From: Caulobacter sp.
GTDB lineage: Bacteria > Pseudomonadota > Alphaproteobacteria > Caulobacterales > Caulobacteraceae
Length of the DNA: 64,000 bases
Assembly: GCA_021741355.1 (NCBI GenBank)
Contig: JAIOXZ010000003.1
Coordinates: forward strand, 1 to 64,000
Direction of reading: 5' to 3'
Shown here: positions 18,908-28,451 of the stretch, piece after piece
How positions within the stretch are numbered: position 1 is the stretch's first letter
Layout: each line of letters begins with the position of its first letter
The notes under the pieces: model-generated
What the model was told of the DNA's origin: nothing
Database searches by the model: none
Seen by the model: only the letters and a program-made list of their open reading frames with translations
Translations under genes and position numbers: made by a program

Positions 18908-19339
18908 ATGCCGACGCCCTACGGATTCGAGCCCTTTCTGCGTCCCAGCCCGCTCATCGATCCCTGGCGGCCGCTGTTCATGCGGACGCTGGACGACCGG
19001 GTGGTGCTGGGCCTGACCGTGCGGGAGCCTCACACCAATTCGCGGGGGACCGTGCACGGCGGCCTGTTCGCGGCGCTGGCGGACCAGGCGATGGGGATGT
19101 CCTGCGCCACACGCCTGAAGGCGCAGGGCGTCCCGGTCTCGACCCTTTGGACCGCGTCGATGACGGTCGACTACCTCGGCGCGGCCGGCATCGGGCAGTG
19201 GCTGGTCTTCGACACCCACTTCTGCCGGCCGGGCAAGACCCTGTGTCACGCCGAAATGGACATCACCGCAGACGGAGAAACCGTCGCCCGCGCCAGGGGC
19301 GCTTTCCGCGTCACGCTTGAACGCGCCGCGTCAGCCTAG
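18908..19339 (+). CDS. PaaI-like hotdog thioesterase
   Basis: The 143-residue protein has the hotdog pattern of acyl-CoA thioesterases: HTNSRGTVHGGLFAALADQAMGMSC includes the catalytic Asp helix, followed by MTVDYLGAAGIGQWLVFD and a final beta strand GETVARARGAFRVTL. It would release CoA from an acyl-CoA. The start at ATG 18908 fits a GAAGCCGGAG ribosome site; a GTG three codons earlier is possible. A palindromic fatty-acid-type operator lies directly upstream, so it is probably repressed when no acyl inducer is present. Confidence 0.88.
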   Translation: MPTPYGFEPFLRPSPLIDPWRPLFMRTLDDRVVLGLTVREPHTNSRGTVHGGLFAALADQAMGMSCATRLKAQGVPVSTLWTASMTVDYLGAAGIGQWLVFDTHFCRPGKTLCHAEMDITADGETVARARGAFRVTLERAASA

Positions 19340-20511
19340 GGCTCAGCGGTCCGCGCGGCGGCTTCAGCGGCGGCCTTTTCCGCCGCGATCTTGGCGGCGT
19401 TGGCCCTGGCCGCAGCGGCGTCTGCCCTGACCTTGGCGCGTCGGGCCTCGACGGCCGCGCGCGCCGCGGCCCGCCGGTCGGCCCGGGCCTTGACCTGCTC
19501 CGGCGTCAGAACACGGGCGACAGGCGCGGCGGGCGTTTCCGGCTTGGCGGCCGGGGCCGCCCGCTGCGGCGGCCGCAGACGCGCCGCGGCGGCTTCGCGT
19601 CGGGCTTTCATGTCGGCTTCGCGCTTCAGTCGAGCGGCGCGAGCGGCCGCGTCGCGCTCGCGTTGCTCGGTGGCGGCGTCGGGCGCGGTCGGCTTGGCCA
19701 CCGACGACTCGGGCGGACGATCCGGCCGCTGTGGGCGACCGTCAGTTGATCGGTCGCGGTCCGGGCGATCGCCACGATCACGGCGTCCGGGACGGTCATC
19801 TCTGGGCGGCGGCGCCACGACGACCGGCGGCGGCGGCGGCGGCGGTGTCTGGGCGACGGGCCGGTCAGGCTGTTGCGGGCGCGCGGGGCGATCCTGGCGC
19901 GCCTGCCACCGGCGCCATTGCGCGGCGTCCAGGCGGCGCCGCTCCTGCTGTTCGGCCTGCAGCGCGGCGCGGCGCAGCGCCTGCGACCGGGCCAGATACC
20001 GACCGGCTTCGGCGGCGCGGGCGCGGGTCGCCTCGCGATCCAGCGCCTCCCGGCGACGGCGGTCGTAGACCGTCACCAGCGCCCCGTCGTTGTAGCCGTA
20101 GCCGTAGTAGGGATCCTGGACGTAGTAGGGCCGGTCCTGGCCGGCCCGGTAGTAGTAGTAGCGCTCGCCGCCGCCGACGAGGCGCTCGACCACCCGGCGG
20201 ACCATCTCGCCGTCCAGCCAGACCGCCGGCGACTCTTCGCCATAGTCGTAGGCGTAGGACGGCGGCCGGTCGTCGTAGTAGCGGTCGTCCTGTTCGGCCT
20301 CGGTCCAGTAGCGCTCCGCCCGGGCCGTCTGCGGCGGGGCGACCGGCGCGGGCGGCGCGGGCGGCAAGGCTTCCGCCGTCGCAGGCGCCAGTCCGACATC
20401 CGTCGCCAGAGGCGCTTCCGCGACGGGCGGCGGCGGCGTCGCCGGCGGCTGGTCGCAGGCGGCCAGCAGGGCGGTGGCAGCGACGCCGGCGAGCAGGATC
20501 TTGTGAGTCAT
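19336..20511 (-). CDS. Low-complexity lipoprotein, Tyr/Arg/Pro/Ala-rich
   Basis: The 391-residue product starts with a lipoprotein signal (LLAGVAATALLAACDQ, Cys near residue 19). A Pro/Ala-rich linker follows, then a Tyr-rich section (about 95-150, with GERYYYYRAG and YYGYGYND) and a long Arg/Asp/Pro/Ala-rich tail with clusters of proline and an Ala/Lys/Arg helix at the end. No enzyme motif was seen. It is probably an envelope-attached structural protein. The stop overlaps the convergent thioesterase stop by 4 bases. Confidence 0.6.
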   Translation of the reverse strand: MTHKILLAGVAATALLAACDQPPATPPPPVAEAPLATDVGLAPATAEALPPAPPAPVAPPQTARAERYWTEAEQDDRYYDDRPPSYAYDYGEESPAVWLDGEMVRRVVERLVGGGERYYYYRAGQDRPYYVQDPYYGYGYNDGALVTVYDRRRREALDREATRARAAEAGRYLARSQALRRAALQAEQQERRRLDAAQWRRWQARQDRPARPQQPDRPVAQTPPPPPPPVVVAPPPRDDRPGRRDRGDRPDRDRSTDGRPQRPDRPPESSVAKPTAPDAATEQRERDAAARAARLKREADMKARREAAAARLRPPQRAAPAAKPETPAAPVARVLTPEQVKARADRRAAARAAVEARRAKVRADAAAARANAAKIAAEKAAAEAAARTAEP

Positions 20512-20640
20512 GGGTCGTCCTTCAGGAACCTGCCTTCCATGGCTGGAAGGCTCCATTCCCGTGTCCAACGCGCGGACAGGCTTGCGGGGTGCGTCGTGAG
20601 CGATCACATCAGCGTCGTCTTCCTGCTGGAGTTCACCCTC

Positions 20641-21825
20641 ATGTCCGCCGATCCCGTCGTCATCGTCTCGTTCGCCCGCACGCCGATGGGCGGCTTCCAG
20701 GGCGCCCTCACCGGCGTCAAGGCCACCGACCTGGGGGCGACCGCTGTCCGGGCGGCGGTGGAACGGGCCGGGGTTGATCCGGCGAAGATCGAGCAGATCA
20801 TCATGGGTTGCGTCCTGCCGGCCGGGCTCGGCCAGGCGCCGGCGCGCCAGGCTGGTCTGGGCGGGGGTCTCTCGCTCGGCGTCGAGGCCACGACCGTCAA
20901 CAAGATGTGCGGCAGCGGCATGCAGGCGGCGATCATGGCCCATGACGCCCTTGCCGCCGGCTCCGTCGACCTGATCGTCGCCGGCGGCATGGAGAGCATG
21001 ACCGGCGCGCCCTACCTGATGACCAAGCATCGCGGCGGCGCCCGCATCGGCCACGATACGATCAGCGACAGCATGTACCTCGACGGCCTGGAAGACGCCT
21101 ACGAGCCGGGCCGGCTGATGGGGTCCTTCGCCGAGGACAGCGCCCGCACCTATCAGTTCACCCGCGAGGACCAGGACGCCTACGCGATCGAGAGCCTGTC
21201 GCGCGCCCGCTCGGCCACCGAGACCGGCGCCTTCGCGGCCGAGATCACCCCGGTGACGGTGAAGACCCGCAAGGGCGAGGAGATCGTCACTCAGGACGAG
21301 CAGCCGATGAAGGCGGACCCGTCGAAGATCCCCGGCCTCAAGCCGGCCTTTGCGAAGGACGGCACGATCACCGCCGCCAACGCCAGCTCGATCAGCGACG
21401 GCGCCGCGGCCCTGGTGATGACCCGCGAGAGCGTGGCGAAGGCGCTCGGCCTGCCGATCGTCGCGCGCGTGGTCGCCCACGCCGCCCACGCCCATGAGCC
21501 GGGCCTGTTCACCACCGCGCCCGTGCCGGCGATGCAGAAGGCGCTGAAGAAGGCCGGCTGGACCGCCGACGACGTCGATCTGTGGGAGGTCAACGAGGCC
21601 TTCGCCGTGGTCGCCATGATCGCCATGCGGGAGCTCGGCATCGACCACGCCAGGCTGAACGTCAACGGCGGCGCAACGGCGCTGGGCCACCCGATCGGGG
21701 CGTCCGGCGCGCGGATCCTGACCACCCTGCTGTCGGCGCTTCAGGCGCGCGGCGGCAAGCGGGGCATGGCCAGCCTGTGCATCGGCGGCGGCGAAGCGAC
21801 GGCGATGGCGGTGGAGCTGGTGTAG
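20641..21825 (+). CDS. Acetyl-CoA acetyltransferase (thiolase)
   Basis: The 394 residues match thiolase II enzymes. The nucleophile Cys is in NKMCGSG (about residue 90), the base His in GATALGHPIGASGA (about 350), and the second active Cys in LCIGGGEA (about 380). The reaction is reversible condensation of two acetyl-CoA to acetoacetyl-CoA, or thiolysis of 3-ketoacyl-CoA. It stands alone here, 130 bases after the divergent lipoprotein start. The stop TAG runs straight into a GGGAGTA-type repeat. Confidence 0.95.
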   Translation: MSADPVVIVSFARTPMGGFQGALTGVKATDLGATAVRAAVERAGVDPAKIEQIIMGCVLPAGLGQAPARQAGLGGGLSLGVEATTVNKMCGSGMQAAIMAHDALAAGSVDLIVAGGMESMTGAPYLMTKHRGGARIGHDTISDSMYLDGLEDAYEPGRLMGSFAEDSARTYQFTREDQDAYAIESLSRARSATETGAFAAEITPVTVKTRKGEEIVTQDEQPMKADPSKIPGLKPAFAKDGTITAANASSISDGAAALVMTRESVAKALGLPIVARVVAHAAHAHEPGLFTTAPVPAMQKALKKAGWTADDVDLWEVNEAFAVVAMIAMRELGIDHARLNVNGGATALGHPIGASGARILTTLLSALQARGGKRGMASLCIGGGEATAMAVELV

Positions 21826-21938
21826 GGCGTAGGCGTTAGAGAGTAGGGAGTAGTTGGACCTTGCGGGCCGCCCGCTCTGCGGCTTTTCTTGGCTACTCCC
21901 TACTCCCTACTCCCTACTCCCTACTCCCTACCCCTAGC
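21826..21938. repeat. Hairpin repeat with tandem CTACTCC heptamers
   Basis: AGAGTAGGGAGTAG at the left pairs with a run of five perfect CTACTCC heptamers (21893-21927) plus one variant at the right. A related element with fewer heptamers is at 35648-35735. Both directly touch gene stop codons. The tandem heptamer is expected to vary in copy number by slippage. Confidence 0.9.
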
Positions 21939-21960
21939 CCTCGAGCCCCACGGCGCTCCC

Positions 21961-22233
21961 ATGACCTCCGTCACAGACAACACCGCCGCCGGCCGGTTCG
22001 AGCTGATCGAACAGGGCCAGACCGCCTATGCGGACTATCGCCTCTCCGGGGGGCGGATGATCATCGACTACGTCTTCTCGCCGCCGGCGTTGCGCGGCGC
22101 CGGCACGGCTGGCCGGCTGATGCAGGGGGTGGCCGAGGCGGCCCGGTCGCAGAATCTGAAGATCACCCCCCTTTGCGGGTATGCCGCGGCGTGGTTGAAG
22201 AGGCATCCTGAGACGTCCGATCTGGTAGCCTGA
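21961..22233 (+). CDS. Small GCN5-related N-acetyltransferase (YjdJ type)
   Basis: The 90-residue protein matches the minimal GNAT family PF14542: the central IIDYVFSPPALRGAGTAGRLMQGVAEAARSQ holds the acetyl-CoA loop (RGAGTAG), and PLCGYAAAWLKRHPETSDLV is the characteristic C terminus. Members of this family have no firmly assigned substrate. ATG at 21961 excludes an upstream stretch that only translates the heptamer repeat. Confidence 0.88.
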   Translation: MTSVTDNTAAGRFELIEQGQTAYADYRLSGGRMIIDYVFSPPALRGAGTAGRLMQGVAEAARSQNLKITPLCGYAAAWLKRHPETSDLVA

Positions 22234-22284
22234 CGGCATTTGACGTCATAAGCTGCCCGCCGGGAGTTCATTCTGGGGGCTGAC

Positions 22285-22767
22285 GTGAAGCTCGGGTCGA
22301 CCTTGGTCGCTGGCGTACTGGCGCTGGGCCTCGCCTTTGCGGGACCGGCGAACGCCCAGACCTACCTGACAGACTGGAGCGTGGCCGAGATGCGCGCGGC
22401 GCTGACGGCGGCGAACGCGACGGTGACCGGCGACGGCGCCCTGTCCGATGGCAGCCCCTACGTCTCCGCCAAGTCTCCGGGCGGCCTCAAGTTCACCGTC
22501 AGCGGGCGGGTCTGTGAAGGTCCGGCCAGCGCCAGGCGCTGCAAGGGCGCGCTGCTGGAAACACGGTTCACGCTGGATTCCGAGGCCCAGGTCGAAGCCC
22601 GGCTGAAGCAGTTCGACTTCGCCGCGGTCTCGATCACCAATGGCGGCGAAGCGGACCTGCTGGTGTCACGCTACCTGATATTCGACCACGGACTTCATCG
22701 CGAAAATCTCCAGATCAACATCAGCGTCTTTACCGGGATCGCCGAGGACATCTGGGGTCAACTCTAG
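22285..22767 (+). CDS. Secreted YbjN-like protein
   Basis: The 160-residue product has a signal peptide ending in PANAQ and a region resembling YbjN-type sensory/chaperone-like domains (WSVAEMRAALTAANATV, a strand pair with two Cys, and VSRYLIFDHGLHRENLQINISVF). The GTG start at 22285 follows a GGGG ribosome site. A paralogue, now frameshifted, follows 17 bases downstream. The two share the LxDW, TLDSxAxVxAR and VSRYLIFD motifs, so they come from a tandem duplication. Function unknown. Confidence 0.65.
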   Translation: MKLGSTLVAGVLALGLAFAGPANAQTYLTDWSVAEMRAALTAANATVTGDGALSDGSPYVSAKSPGGLKFTVSGRVCEGPASARRCKGALLETRFTLDSEAQVEARLKQFDFAAVSITNGGEADLLVSRYLIFDHGLHRENLQINISVFTGIAEDIWGQL

Positions 22768-22784
22768 TGAACAGGAACAGTACC

Positions 22785-23266
22785 ATGATCAAATCTCTCG
22801 CTACCGTGGGCGCCCTGACGCTCGCCCTCGCCCTCCCCGCCGGGGCCTCCGCCCAGAGCAGCGTCCTCAACGACTGGGTCTGTCGGACATGAAGACGGCC
22901 CTGACGGCGGCCGGCGCCACGGTGACCAAGGAAGGCGCTCTTGATGGCGGCGCCCCCTACGTTGGCGCGAGCTCGGCCAACGGCATGAAGTTCCTGATCT
23001 ACGGCACCGTCTGCACGGGCACGCCCGCGCGCTGCAAGGGCGCGAACATGTCGGCGACCTTCACGCTCGACTCCGACGCCGAAGTCGACGCCCGCGAAAA
23101 GAAGATCGACCGCTCGGCGGTCGGGGTGCGCAACGCCGGCGACAACTCGCTGGAAGTCTCGCGCTATCTGATCTTCGATGAAGGCCTGACCCGCGGCAAC
23201 CTGCGGACCAACATCGAAGTGTTCATCGAGGTGGCCGAGGACATCTGGAACGGCGGCGGCGAATAG
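22785..23266 (+). pseudogene. Frameshifted YbjN-like paralogue
   Basis: ATG at 22785 opens a signal peptide (ending GASAQ) and the LNDW motif, then a stop at 22890-22892. The remainder of the protein continues in another frame from LSDMKTALTAAG, beginning at 22880. Alignment with the intact upstream paralogue shows one base missing between bases 22877 and 22880. The second frame has its own ATG at 22889 overlapping that stop as ATGA and runs 125 residues without defects. It may be a recent pseudogene, a sequencing error, or two coupled peptides, of which the second lacks a signal. Confidence 0.7.
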
Positions 23267-23293
23267 GCGTCCATCCGGTTCCCGGAACGATCA

Positions 23294-23321
23294 GGCCGCG
23301 GGGGCGACTCCGCGGCCTTTT
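23294..23321 (+). terminator. Intrinsic terminator after the YbjN-like pair
   Basis: GGCCGCGG, eight bases, CCGCGGCC, then TTTT: a perfect 8-bp GC-rich stem followed by a U tract, 27 bases after the stop. Confidence 0.85.
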
Positions 23322-23363
23322 CATTGCTAGGCTCGCCGCAACCAAGAGATCGGGAGGCGAGCG

Positions 23364-24641
23364 ATGACGTCCAGCGGCTCCAACAGCATCGACCGCGACC
23401 TGCGACGGCGGGCCGAGGCGGTGATCCCGGGCGGGATGTACGGCCACCAGTCTGTGGGGCTGCTGCCTGACGACTATCCGCAGTTCTTCCGCAGCGGCGA
23501 CGGCGCCCACATCACCGACGCCGACGGCAAGCGCTACCTCGACCTGATGTGCGCCTACGGCCCGAACCTGTTCGGCTACGCCAACCCGCAGATCGACGCG
23601 GCCTATGTGCGACAGCTGGGGCAGGGCGACGCCCTCACCGGCCCGACCGGCCTGATGGTCGAGCTGGCCGAGGCCTTCGTCGCCATGGTCACCCACGCCG
23701 ACTGGGCGATGTTCTGCAAGAACGGCACGGACGCCACGACCATGGCGATGATGACCGCCCGACAGCACACCGGGAAGAAGACCCTGGTGCTGGCGCGCGG
23801 CGCCTATCACGGGGCCGCGCCCTGGTGCACGCCAAGACCCGCGGGGACCACGGCCGAGGACAAGGCCAACCAGGTGTTCTGCGCCTACAACGACATCGGC
23901 AGTCTTGAGGCGGCGGTGGCCAAGGCGGGGGACGACCTGGCCGCCATCTTCGCCGCGCCGTTCCGCCATGATGCCTTCATCGACCAGGCCGCGCCGGACC
24001 TCGCCTATGCCCGGCGGGCGCGGGAGCTGGCCGACCAGCACGGCGCGCTGTTGGTCGTCGACGACGTGCGCGCGGGCCTGCGCATCGCCCGCGACTGCAG
24101 CTGGTCGGCGCTGGGCGTTCAGCCAGACCTGTCGACCTGGGGCAAGTGCATCGCCAACGGCCATCCGATCTCGGCGCTGCTGGGCAATGACAAGGCCCGC
24201 AAGGCGGCGGCCTCGATCTATGTCACCGGCTCCTTCTGGTACGCCGGCGCGGCCATGGCGGCGGGGCTGGAGACGCTGCGGCTGGTGCGCGAGACCGACT
24301 ACCTGGAACGGATCACGGCCCTCGGCGAGCGTTTGCGCGGCGGCCTGGCCGAGCGGGCGGCAGCCGCCGGCTTCGGTCTCCGCCAGACAGGGCCGGGAAC
24401 CATGCCGCTGTTCCTGTTCGACGACGACCCGGACCTGCGCCGCGGCTTCTGCTGGTCCAGCGCCATGCTGAGCAAGGGTGTCTACGTCCATCCCTGGCAC
24501 AATATGTTCCTCTGCGCGGCGATGACGGACGCGGATATCGACTTCGCCCTCGACGCGGCCGAACAAGCGTTTCAAACTCTCAAGACGCAGGCGCACGACC
24601 TGCCGCCGGTGGAGAAGCTCGCCTTCCTCGCCGCGCGATAA
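23364..24641 (+). CDS. Class III PLP-dependent aminotransferase
   Basis: The 425 residues resemble glutamate-1-semialdehyde aminomutase-like class III aminotransferases. VIPGGMYGHQS is near the N terminus, LVVDDVRAGLR holds the PLP-contacting Asp, and WGKCIANGHPISALLG carries the probable Schiff-base Lys (about residue 265). The substrate is unknown. It is followed 18 bases later by an amidase in the same direction. A joint role in handling an amide- and amine-containing compound is plausible but inferred. Confidence 0.88.
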   Translation: MTSSGSNSIDRDLRRRAEAVIPGGMYGHQSVGLLPDDYPQFFRSGDGAHITDADGKRYLDLMCAYGPNLFGYANPQIDAAYVRQLGQGDALTGPTGLMVELAEAFVAMVTHADWAMFCKNGTDATTMAMMTARQHTGKKTLVLARGAYHGAAPWCTPRPAGTTAEDKANQVFCAYNDIGSLEAAVAKAGDDLAAIFAAPFRHDAFIDQAAPDLAYARRARELADQHGALLVVDDVRAGLRIARDCSWSALGVQPDLSTWGKCIANGHPISALLGNDKARKAAASIYVTGSFWYAGAAMAAGLETLRLVRETDYLERITALGERLRGGLAERAAAAGFGLRQTGPGTMPLFLFDDDPDLRRGFCWSSAMLSKGVYVHPWHNMFLCAAMTDADIDFALDAAEQAFQTLKTQAHDLPPVEKLAFLAAR

Positions 24642-24659
24642 GACGCACGGGAGATCAGG

Positions 24660-26087
24660 ATGAGCTTCGCCGACTATGCGGACTACGACGGCCTGGGTCT
24701 GGCTGCCCTCGTGAAGAAGGGCGAGGTCTCGCCGTCCGAACTGGTCGAGGCGGCGATCGAGCGGATCGAGCGCCACAATCCGACCCTCAACGCTGTGGTC
24801 CACAAGGCCTATGACGAGGCGCGCAGGGTCGCCGCCGGGCAGCTGCCGGACGGCGCTTTCAAGGGGGTGCCGTTCCTGATCAAAGATCTGGGCGCCAAGG
24901 TCACCGGCTGGCCGCGCAGCTCTGGCTCCAACTACGCCCAGGTCGCCTCTGATGATGCCGACAGCGAGCTGATCCGCCGCTATCGCGAGAGCGGCGTCGT
25001 CCTGCTGGGCAAGACCAACACGCCGGAGTTCGGCATCCCGGGCGTCACCCAGTCCGAGCGGCTGGGGCCCTGCGGCAACCCATGGAACCCGGAACACATC
25101 AGCGGCGGCTCGTCCGGCGGCGCAGCCAGCGCCACGGCTTCGGGCATGGTCCCGATGGCCCACGCCAGCGACGGCCTCGGCTCGATCCGGATTCCGGCGG
25201 CCAACTGCGGCCTTGTGGGGATGAAGATCACCCGCGACCGCACCCCGATCTGCGAGGTCACCGACGGCGCCGTCGGCTTCTCGGTCCATCACGTGGTCAG
25301 CCGCACGGTCCGCGACAGCGCCGCCATGCTCGACGCCACTGACGGACCACAGGCGGGCGACCCCTTCACCCATCCGAAGAAGGAGCGGCCGTTCCTCGAG
25401 GAAGTCAGCCGCAGCCCCGGCAAGCTGCGCATCGCCTGGAGCAACGAGACCCCCAGCGGCCGCCCGATGGGCGACGAAATGCTCGCCGCGACCCAGAAGA
25501 CGGTCGAGACGCTGAAGGCGCTCGGCCACGACGTCTTCGAGATGGGCCTCGGCATCGACTACCGTCTGCTCTACCGCGCCCAGGGCCTGGTCTCGGCCTC
25601 CAACTTCGCCGCTTCGATCCAGCGCTGGGTCGAGCTGCTCGGCCGCGAGCCTGAGCCGGGCGAACTGGGGCCCCTGGCCCAGCGCGGCTACGACGGCGGC
25701 CGGCGGGTCAGCGGTCAGCAGGCCCTCTGGGGCTGGCAGACCCTGCGGCTGATCAACATCCAGATCCTCGAACGCTTCCAGGCCTTCGATGTCTTCCTCA
25801 CGCCGACCATGAGCCATCCCTCGCCGCGCATCGACTGGCTCGACCCGCTGACGGTCGACGTGAAGGAGTTCGACAAGCGCCAGGCCGCGACCTACGGCAC
25901 CACGCCGCCGTTCAACTTCACCGGCCAGCCGAGCCTGTCCCTGCCGCTCTGGGAAAGTGTGGATAAGTTGCCGCTCGGCATGATGTTCACCGGCCAGTTC
26001 GGCGACGAGGCGACGCTCTACCGCCTCGCCGGCCAGCTGGAGAAGGAACTCCCCTGGATCGGCAGGAAGCCGCCGGTTTGGAACTGA
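24660..26087 (+). CDS. Amidase signature family hydrolase
   Basis: The 475 residues carry the complete Ser-cisSer-Lys triad region: Lys in [13 protein letters not shown], and the Gly/Ser-rich signature [33 protein letters not shown] (cis-Ser and nucleophile Ser). It hydrolyses an amide to acid and ammonia; the substrate is not predictable. It is coupled by distance to the upstream aminotransferase. A double-palindrome element begins two bases after the stop codon. Confidence 0.92.
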   Translation: MSFADYADYDGLGLAALVKKGEVSPSELVEAAIERIERHNPTLNAVVHKAYDEARRVAAGQLPDGAFKGVPFLIKDLGAKVTGWPRSSGSNYAQVASDDADSELIRRYRESGVVLLGKTNTPEFGIPGVTQSERLGPCGNPWNPEHISGGSSGGAASATASGMVPMAHASDGLGSIRIPAANCGLVGMKITRDRTPICEVTDGAVGFSVHHVVSRTVRDSAAMLDATDGPQAGDPFTHPKKERPFLEEVSRSPGKLRIAWSNETPSGRPMGDEMLAATQKTVETLKALGHDVFEMGLGIDYRLLYRAQGLVSASNFAASIQRWVELLGREPEPGELGPLAQRGYDGGRRVSGQQALWGWQTLRLINIQILERFQAFDVFLTPTMSHPSPRIDWLDPLTVDVKEFDKRQAATYGTTPPFNFTGQPSLSLPLWESVDKLPLGMMFTGQFGDEATLYRLAGQLEKELPWIGRKPPVWN

Positions 26088-26088
26088 C

Positions 26089-26174
26089 GGGGACATGTAC
26101 CGAAGGTACGTGTCCCCTAATCTAACCATCGCTGAATCTGGATTGGGGGACACGTACCTCCGGTACATGTCCCC
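26089..26174. repeat. Double-palindrome element, copy 3
   Basis: It has two GGGGACA...TGTCCCC arms and a 28-base linker running TAATC to GGATTG. It sits between the amidase stop and the MDR gene. The downstream TAAGGA ribosome site begins right after its last base. Confidence 0.95.
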
Positions 26175-26186
26175 TAAGGAATCCCC

Positions 26187-27149
26187 ATGAAAGCCGCTGT
26201 CTACTACGAGAACGGGTCCCCCGACGTCCTGAAATACGAGGACGTTCCCGACCCCGTCTGCCATCCCAAGGGCGTCATCATCCGCGTGCTGGCGGTCTCC
26301 ATCGAGGGTGGCGACACCCTGAACCGCTGGCGCGGGCCGCTGGTGCGGGTGCCGCATATCGTCGGCTACCAGGCGTCCGGCGAGATCGTCGAGGTCGGCT
26401 CGGAGGTCACCCACCTGAAGGTCGGCCAGAAGGTCGCCACCTGCGACGGTTTCGGCAGCCACGCGGAACTAAGGCCGGTGCCGGCGCGCAACTGCTGGCC
26501 GATCCCCGACAGCCTCGACCCGCGCCTCGCCGCCGTCATCCCGGTGGCCTTCGGCACCGCGCACGACTGCCTGTTCGAGTTCGGCCGCCTCAAGGCCGGC
26601 GAGACGGTGCTGGTCCAGGCGGGCGCCTCGGGCGTGGGTCTGGCCGCGATCCAGCTGGCCAAGCGGGCCGGTGCGACAGTGCTGGCCACCGCCTCCAGCG
26701 ACGCGCGGCTGGAGAAGCTGAAAGCCTACGGGCTCGACCACGGCATCAACTACACCAAGGACTCCGTGCCCGAGGCGGTGATGAAGTTCACCGACAAGAA
26801 GGGCGTCAACCTCGTCGTCGACAGCGTCGGCGGCCCGACCCTTCAGGGCTCGATCCAGTCGCTCGCCTACCGCGGCCGCGTGTCGATGGTCGGCCAGGCC
26901 GGCCGCGAGCCGATGGTCGTCGACGTCGGCAGCCTGATGGGCGGCAACCGCTCCCTCAGCGGCGTCTTCCTCGGCGCCGAGATCATGACCGACCGCGCCC
27001 ACGACATGATCCAGGGCCTGATCGAGGACGCCGCGCGTGGCGAGATCAAGGTCGTTATCGACCGGGAGTTCCCGCTGTCCGAAGCCGCCGCCGCGCATGC
27101 GTACATTGAAAGCCGACAGGCGGTCGGGCGGGTGCTGCTTATTCCGTGA
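26187..27149 (+). CDS. Quinone-oxidoreductase-like MDR superfamily protein
   Basis: The 320-residue protein is a zinc-free medium-chain dehydrogenase/reductase of the NADPH:quinone reductase group. It has the GroES-like N terminus (residues 1-115), the nucleotide motif VLVQAGASGVGLAAIQLAKRAGA (about 142-165) and the typical VVDSVGGPTLQGSIQSL segment. No structural zinc cysteines were seen. It reduces an alkene or quinone with NADPH in characterised relatives. Its tail overlaps the convergent membrane gene by 11 bases. Confidence 0.9.
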   Translation: MKAAVYYENGSPDVLKYEDVPDPVCHPKGVIIRVLAVSIEGGDTLNRWRGPLVRVPHIVGYQASGEIVEVGSEVTHLKVGQKVATCDGFGSHAELRPVPARNCWPIPDSLDPRLAAVIPVAFGTAHDCLFEFGRLKAGETVLVQAGASGVGLAAIQLAKRAGATVLATASSDARLEKLKAYGLDHGINYTKDSVPEAVMKFTDKKGVNLVVDSVGGPTLQGSIQSLAYRGRVSMVGQAGREPMVVDVGSLMGGNRSLSGVFLGAEIMTDRAHDMIQGLIEDAARGEIKVVIDREFPLSEAAAAHAYIESRQAVGRVLLIP

Positions 27150-28326
27150 CCGGCTTGGCGGGGCAGTCAGTCACGTAGGCATGGCGCCAGCCGAACAAGC
27201 CCGCGCGGGTCTCCAGGCACACGGCGGCGCCCACCGGCGATACCGCGAAGCGTGCCGCGCTAACGTCGATGCTTTCAACGGGTCGGCCGAGCAGCGGAGC
27301 TGATATCGTCAGGGTTGGGTCGTCATCGGCTGGACCGTAGGCGGCGGTGACCACGCCGCGCGCGAGCTTGGGCGCACTGCGGTCGAGGGCACCATTCGCG
27401 ATCACGAGCAGGCCCCAGACGTAGGCTATGGCGATAGCGAAGAAGAACGTGCCGATCAGCCAGTGACGCGCAGCCGATTCTACGAAGAGGATCAAACCCG
27501 CGAACAGAAGCGCGAGCGCGGTGGCGACGAGAAGCGACGGTCCGACGTCGAGCAGGTGGTAATCGGTCATAGCCCGGAGGGAGATGACGAGCGGCGGCCC
27601 GATGAAGAGATAGGTCATATCACCGCCGAGCCTTTTCTCGGGCCCCTCGAACCCTACCAGTCCCCGCCACCGCCAAATCCATACGAGGGCCACCCACGGA
27701 GCGATCGCACAGGCCACGACCGCGAGCAGATATGGCGTCGGCCAGAACCAGAGCCAGGCCGCGACGCCCGCCCCTACGACAAAGGACAGGCTGGACGCGC
27801 GATTGAGCTGCTCAAGCGTCCGCTCCCGTTCCTTAGGGGTGTGGCCCAGCCGAGCGTCCTCGCGGCCTTGGTTGTCAAGGTCGGAGAGGGTTCCCAGCCA
27901 GTTCATCCAGGCCTCACTGAATCCGATCTCCTGCGTCACGACGAGATCGCCCCGCCGCCCCTCGCGGGACACCAGGCGAATGGTGGCGTTCGGCTGCACC
28001 CTGTAGCCGACGATATCGGCCCGTCGTATCGACTGTGTACGGAAGAAATTAGCCCGTTCTACCCTGTCGGCGTAGAGCCGGGTAACAGCGCTCCAGCTTT
28101 GCACCGTCAGATAGATCCAGAGAGCGGTCAGTGCGACAGCTGCCACGGAGGTCCAGGCTTCGTGCCCCTCGATCAGTCGCAGGTCCAGCGCCGCGAGCGT
28201 AACGGCCCCGAGCGCGAACAGGCCCCAGACAATCGTGATGATCCAGAGTGTCGAGCGAGGGCTGCGCACCTCGATTGGATAGCTGATCTTGGCCGCCACT
28301 GACTTCTCCAACACTCGACAATGCAA
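27139..28326 (-). CDS. Membrane protein with PH-like N-terminal region, unknown function
   Basis: The 395-residue product has two membrane helices near residues 28-47 and 58-76. Next comes a stretch resembling a bacterial PH-like domain (YADRVERANFFRTQSIRRADIVGYRV), then six or so further helices from residue 180 to 330 and a short soluble tail with two Cys. It is isolated in an otherwise enzyme-rich region, with somewhat lower GC than its neighbours. I do not recognise the family with confidence. Confidence 0.6.
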   Translation of the reverse strand: MHCRVLEKSVAAKISYPIEVRSPRSTLWIITIVWGLFALGAVTLAALDLRLIEGHEAWTSVAAVALTALWIYLTVQSWSAVTRLYADRVERANFFRTQSIRRADIVGYRVQPNATIRLVSREGRRGDLVVTQEIGFSEAWMNWLGTLSDLDNQGREDARLGHTPKERERTLEQLNRASSLSFVVGAGVAAWLWFWPTPYLLAVVACAIAPWVALVWIWRWRGLVGFEGPEKRLGGDMTYLFIGPPLVISLRAMTDYHLLDVGPSLLVATALALLFAGLILFVESAARHWLIGTFFFAIAIAYVWGLLVIANGALDRSAPKLARGVVTAAYGPADDDPTLTISAPLLGRPVESIDVSAARFAVSPVGAAVCLETRAGLFGWRHAYVTDCPAKPVTE

Positions 28327-28451
28327 CCTAGCGCCGTGACGGTCGGCGGGGACTCATATTTGTATCATCGGGTAGCGATGTTGCGCTCGGTCGCCGCCGA
28401 TCCTGCGGCGCTTCCCTTCGCGCGGCCGTCAGAGCGTCCTATATAGAAACC

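Noticed and set aside
21893..21934. Heptamer array considered as a CRISPR
   Set aside because: The units are seven bases with no spacers, and no cas genes are present.
23223..26462. A 1079-codon open frame on the minus strand
   Set aside because: It is antisense to the aminotransferase and amidase genes, which have complete family motifs. Its product is an Arg/Gly/His-rich low-complexity sequence typical of shadow frames in high-GC DNA.
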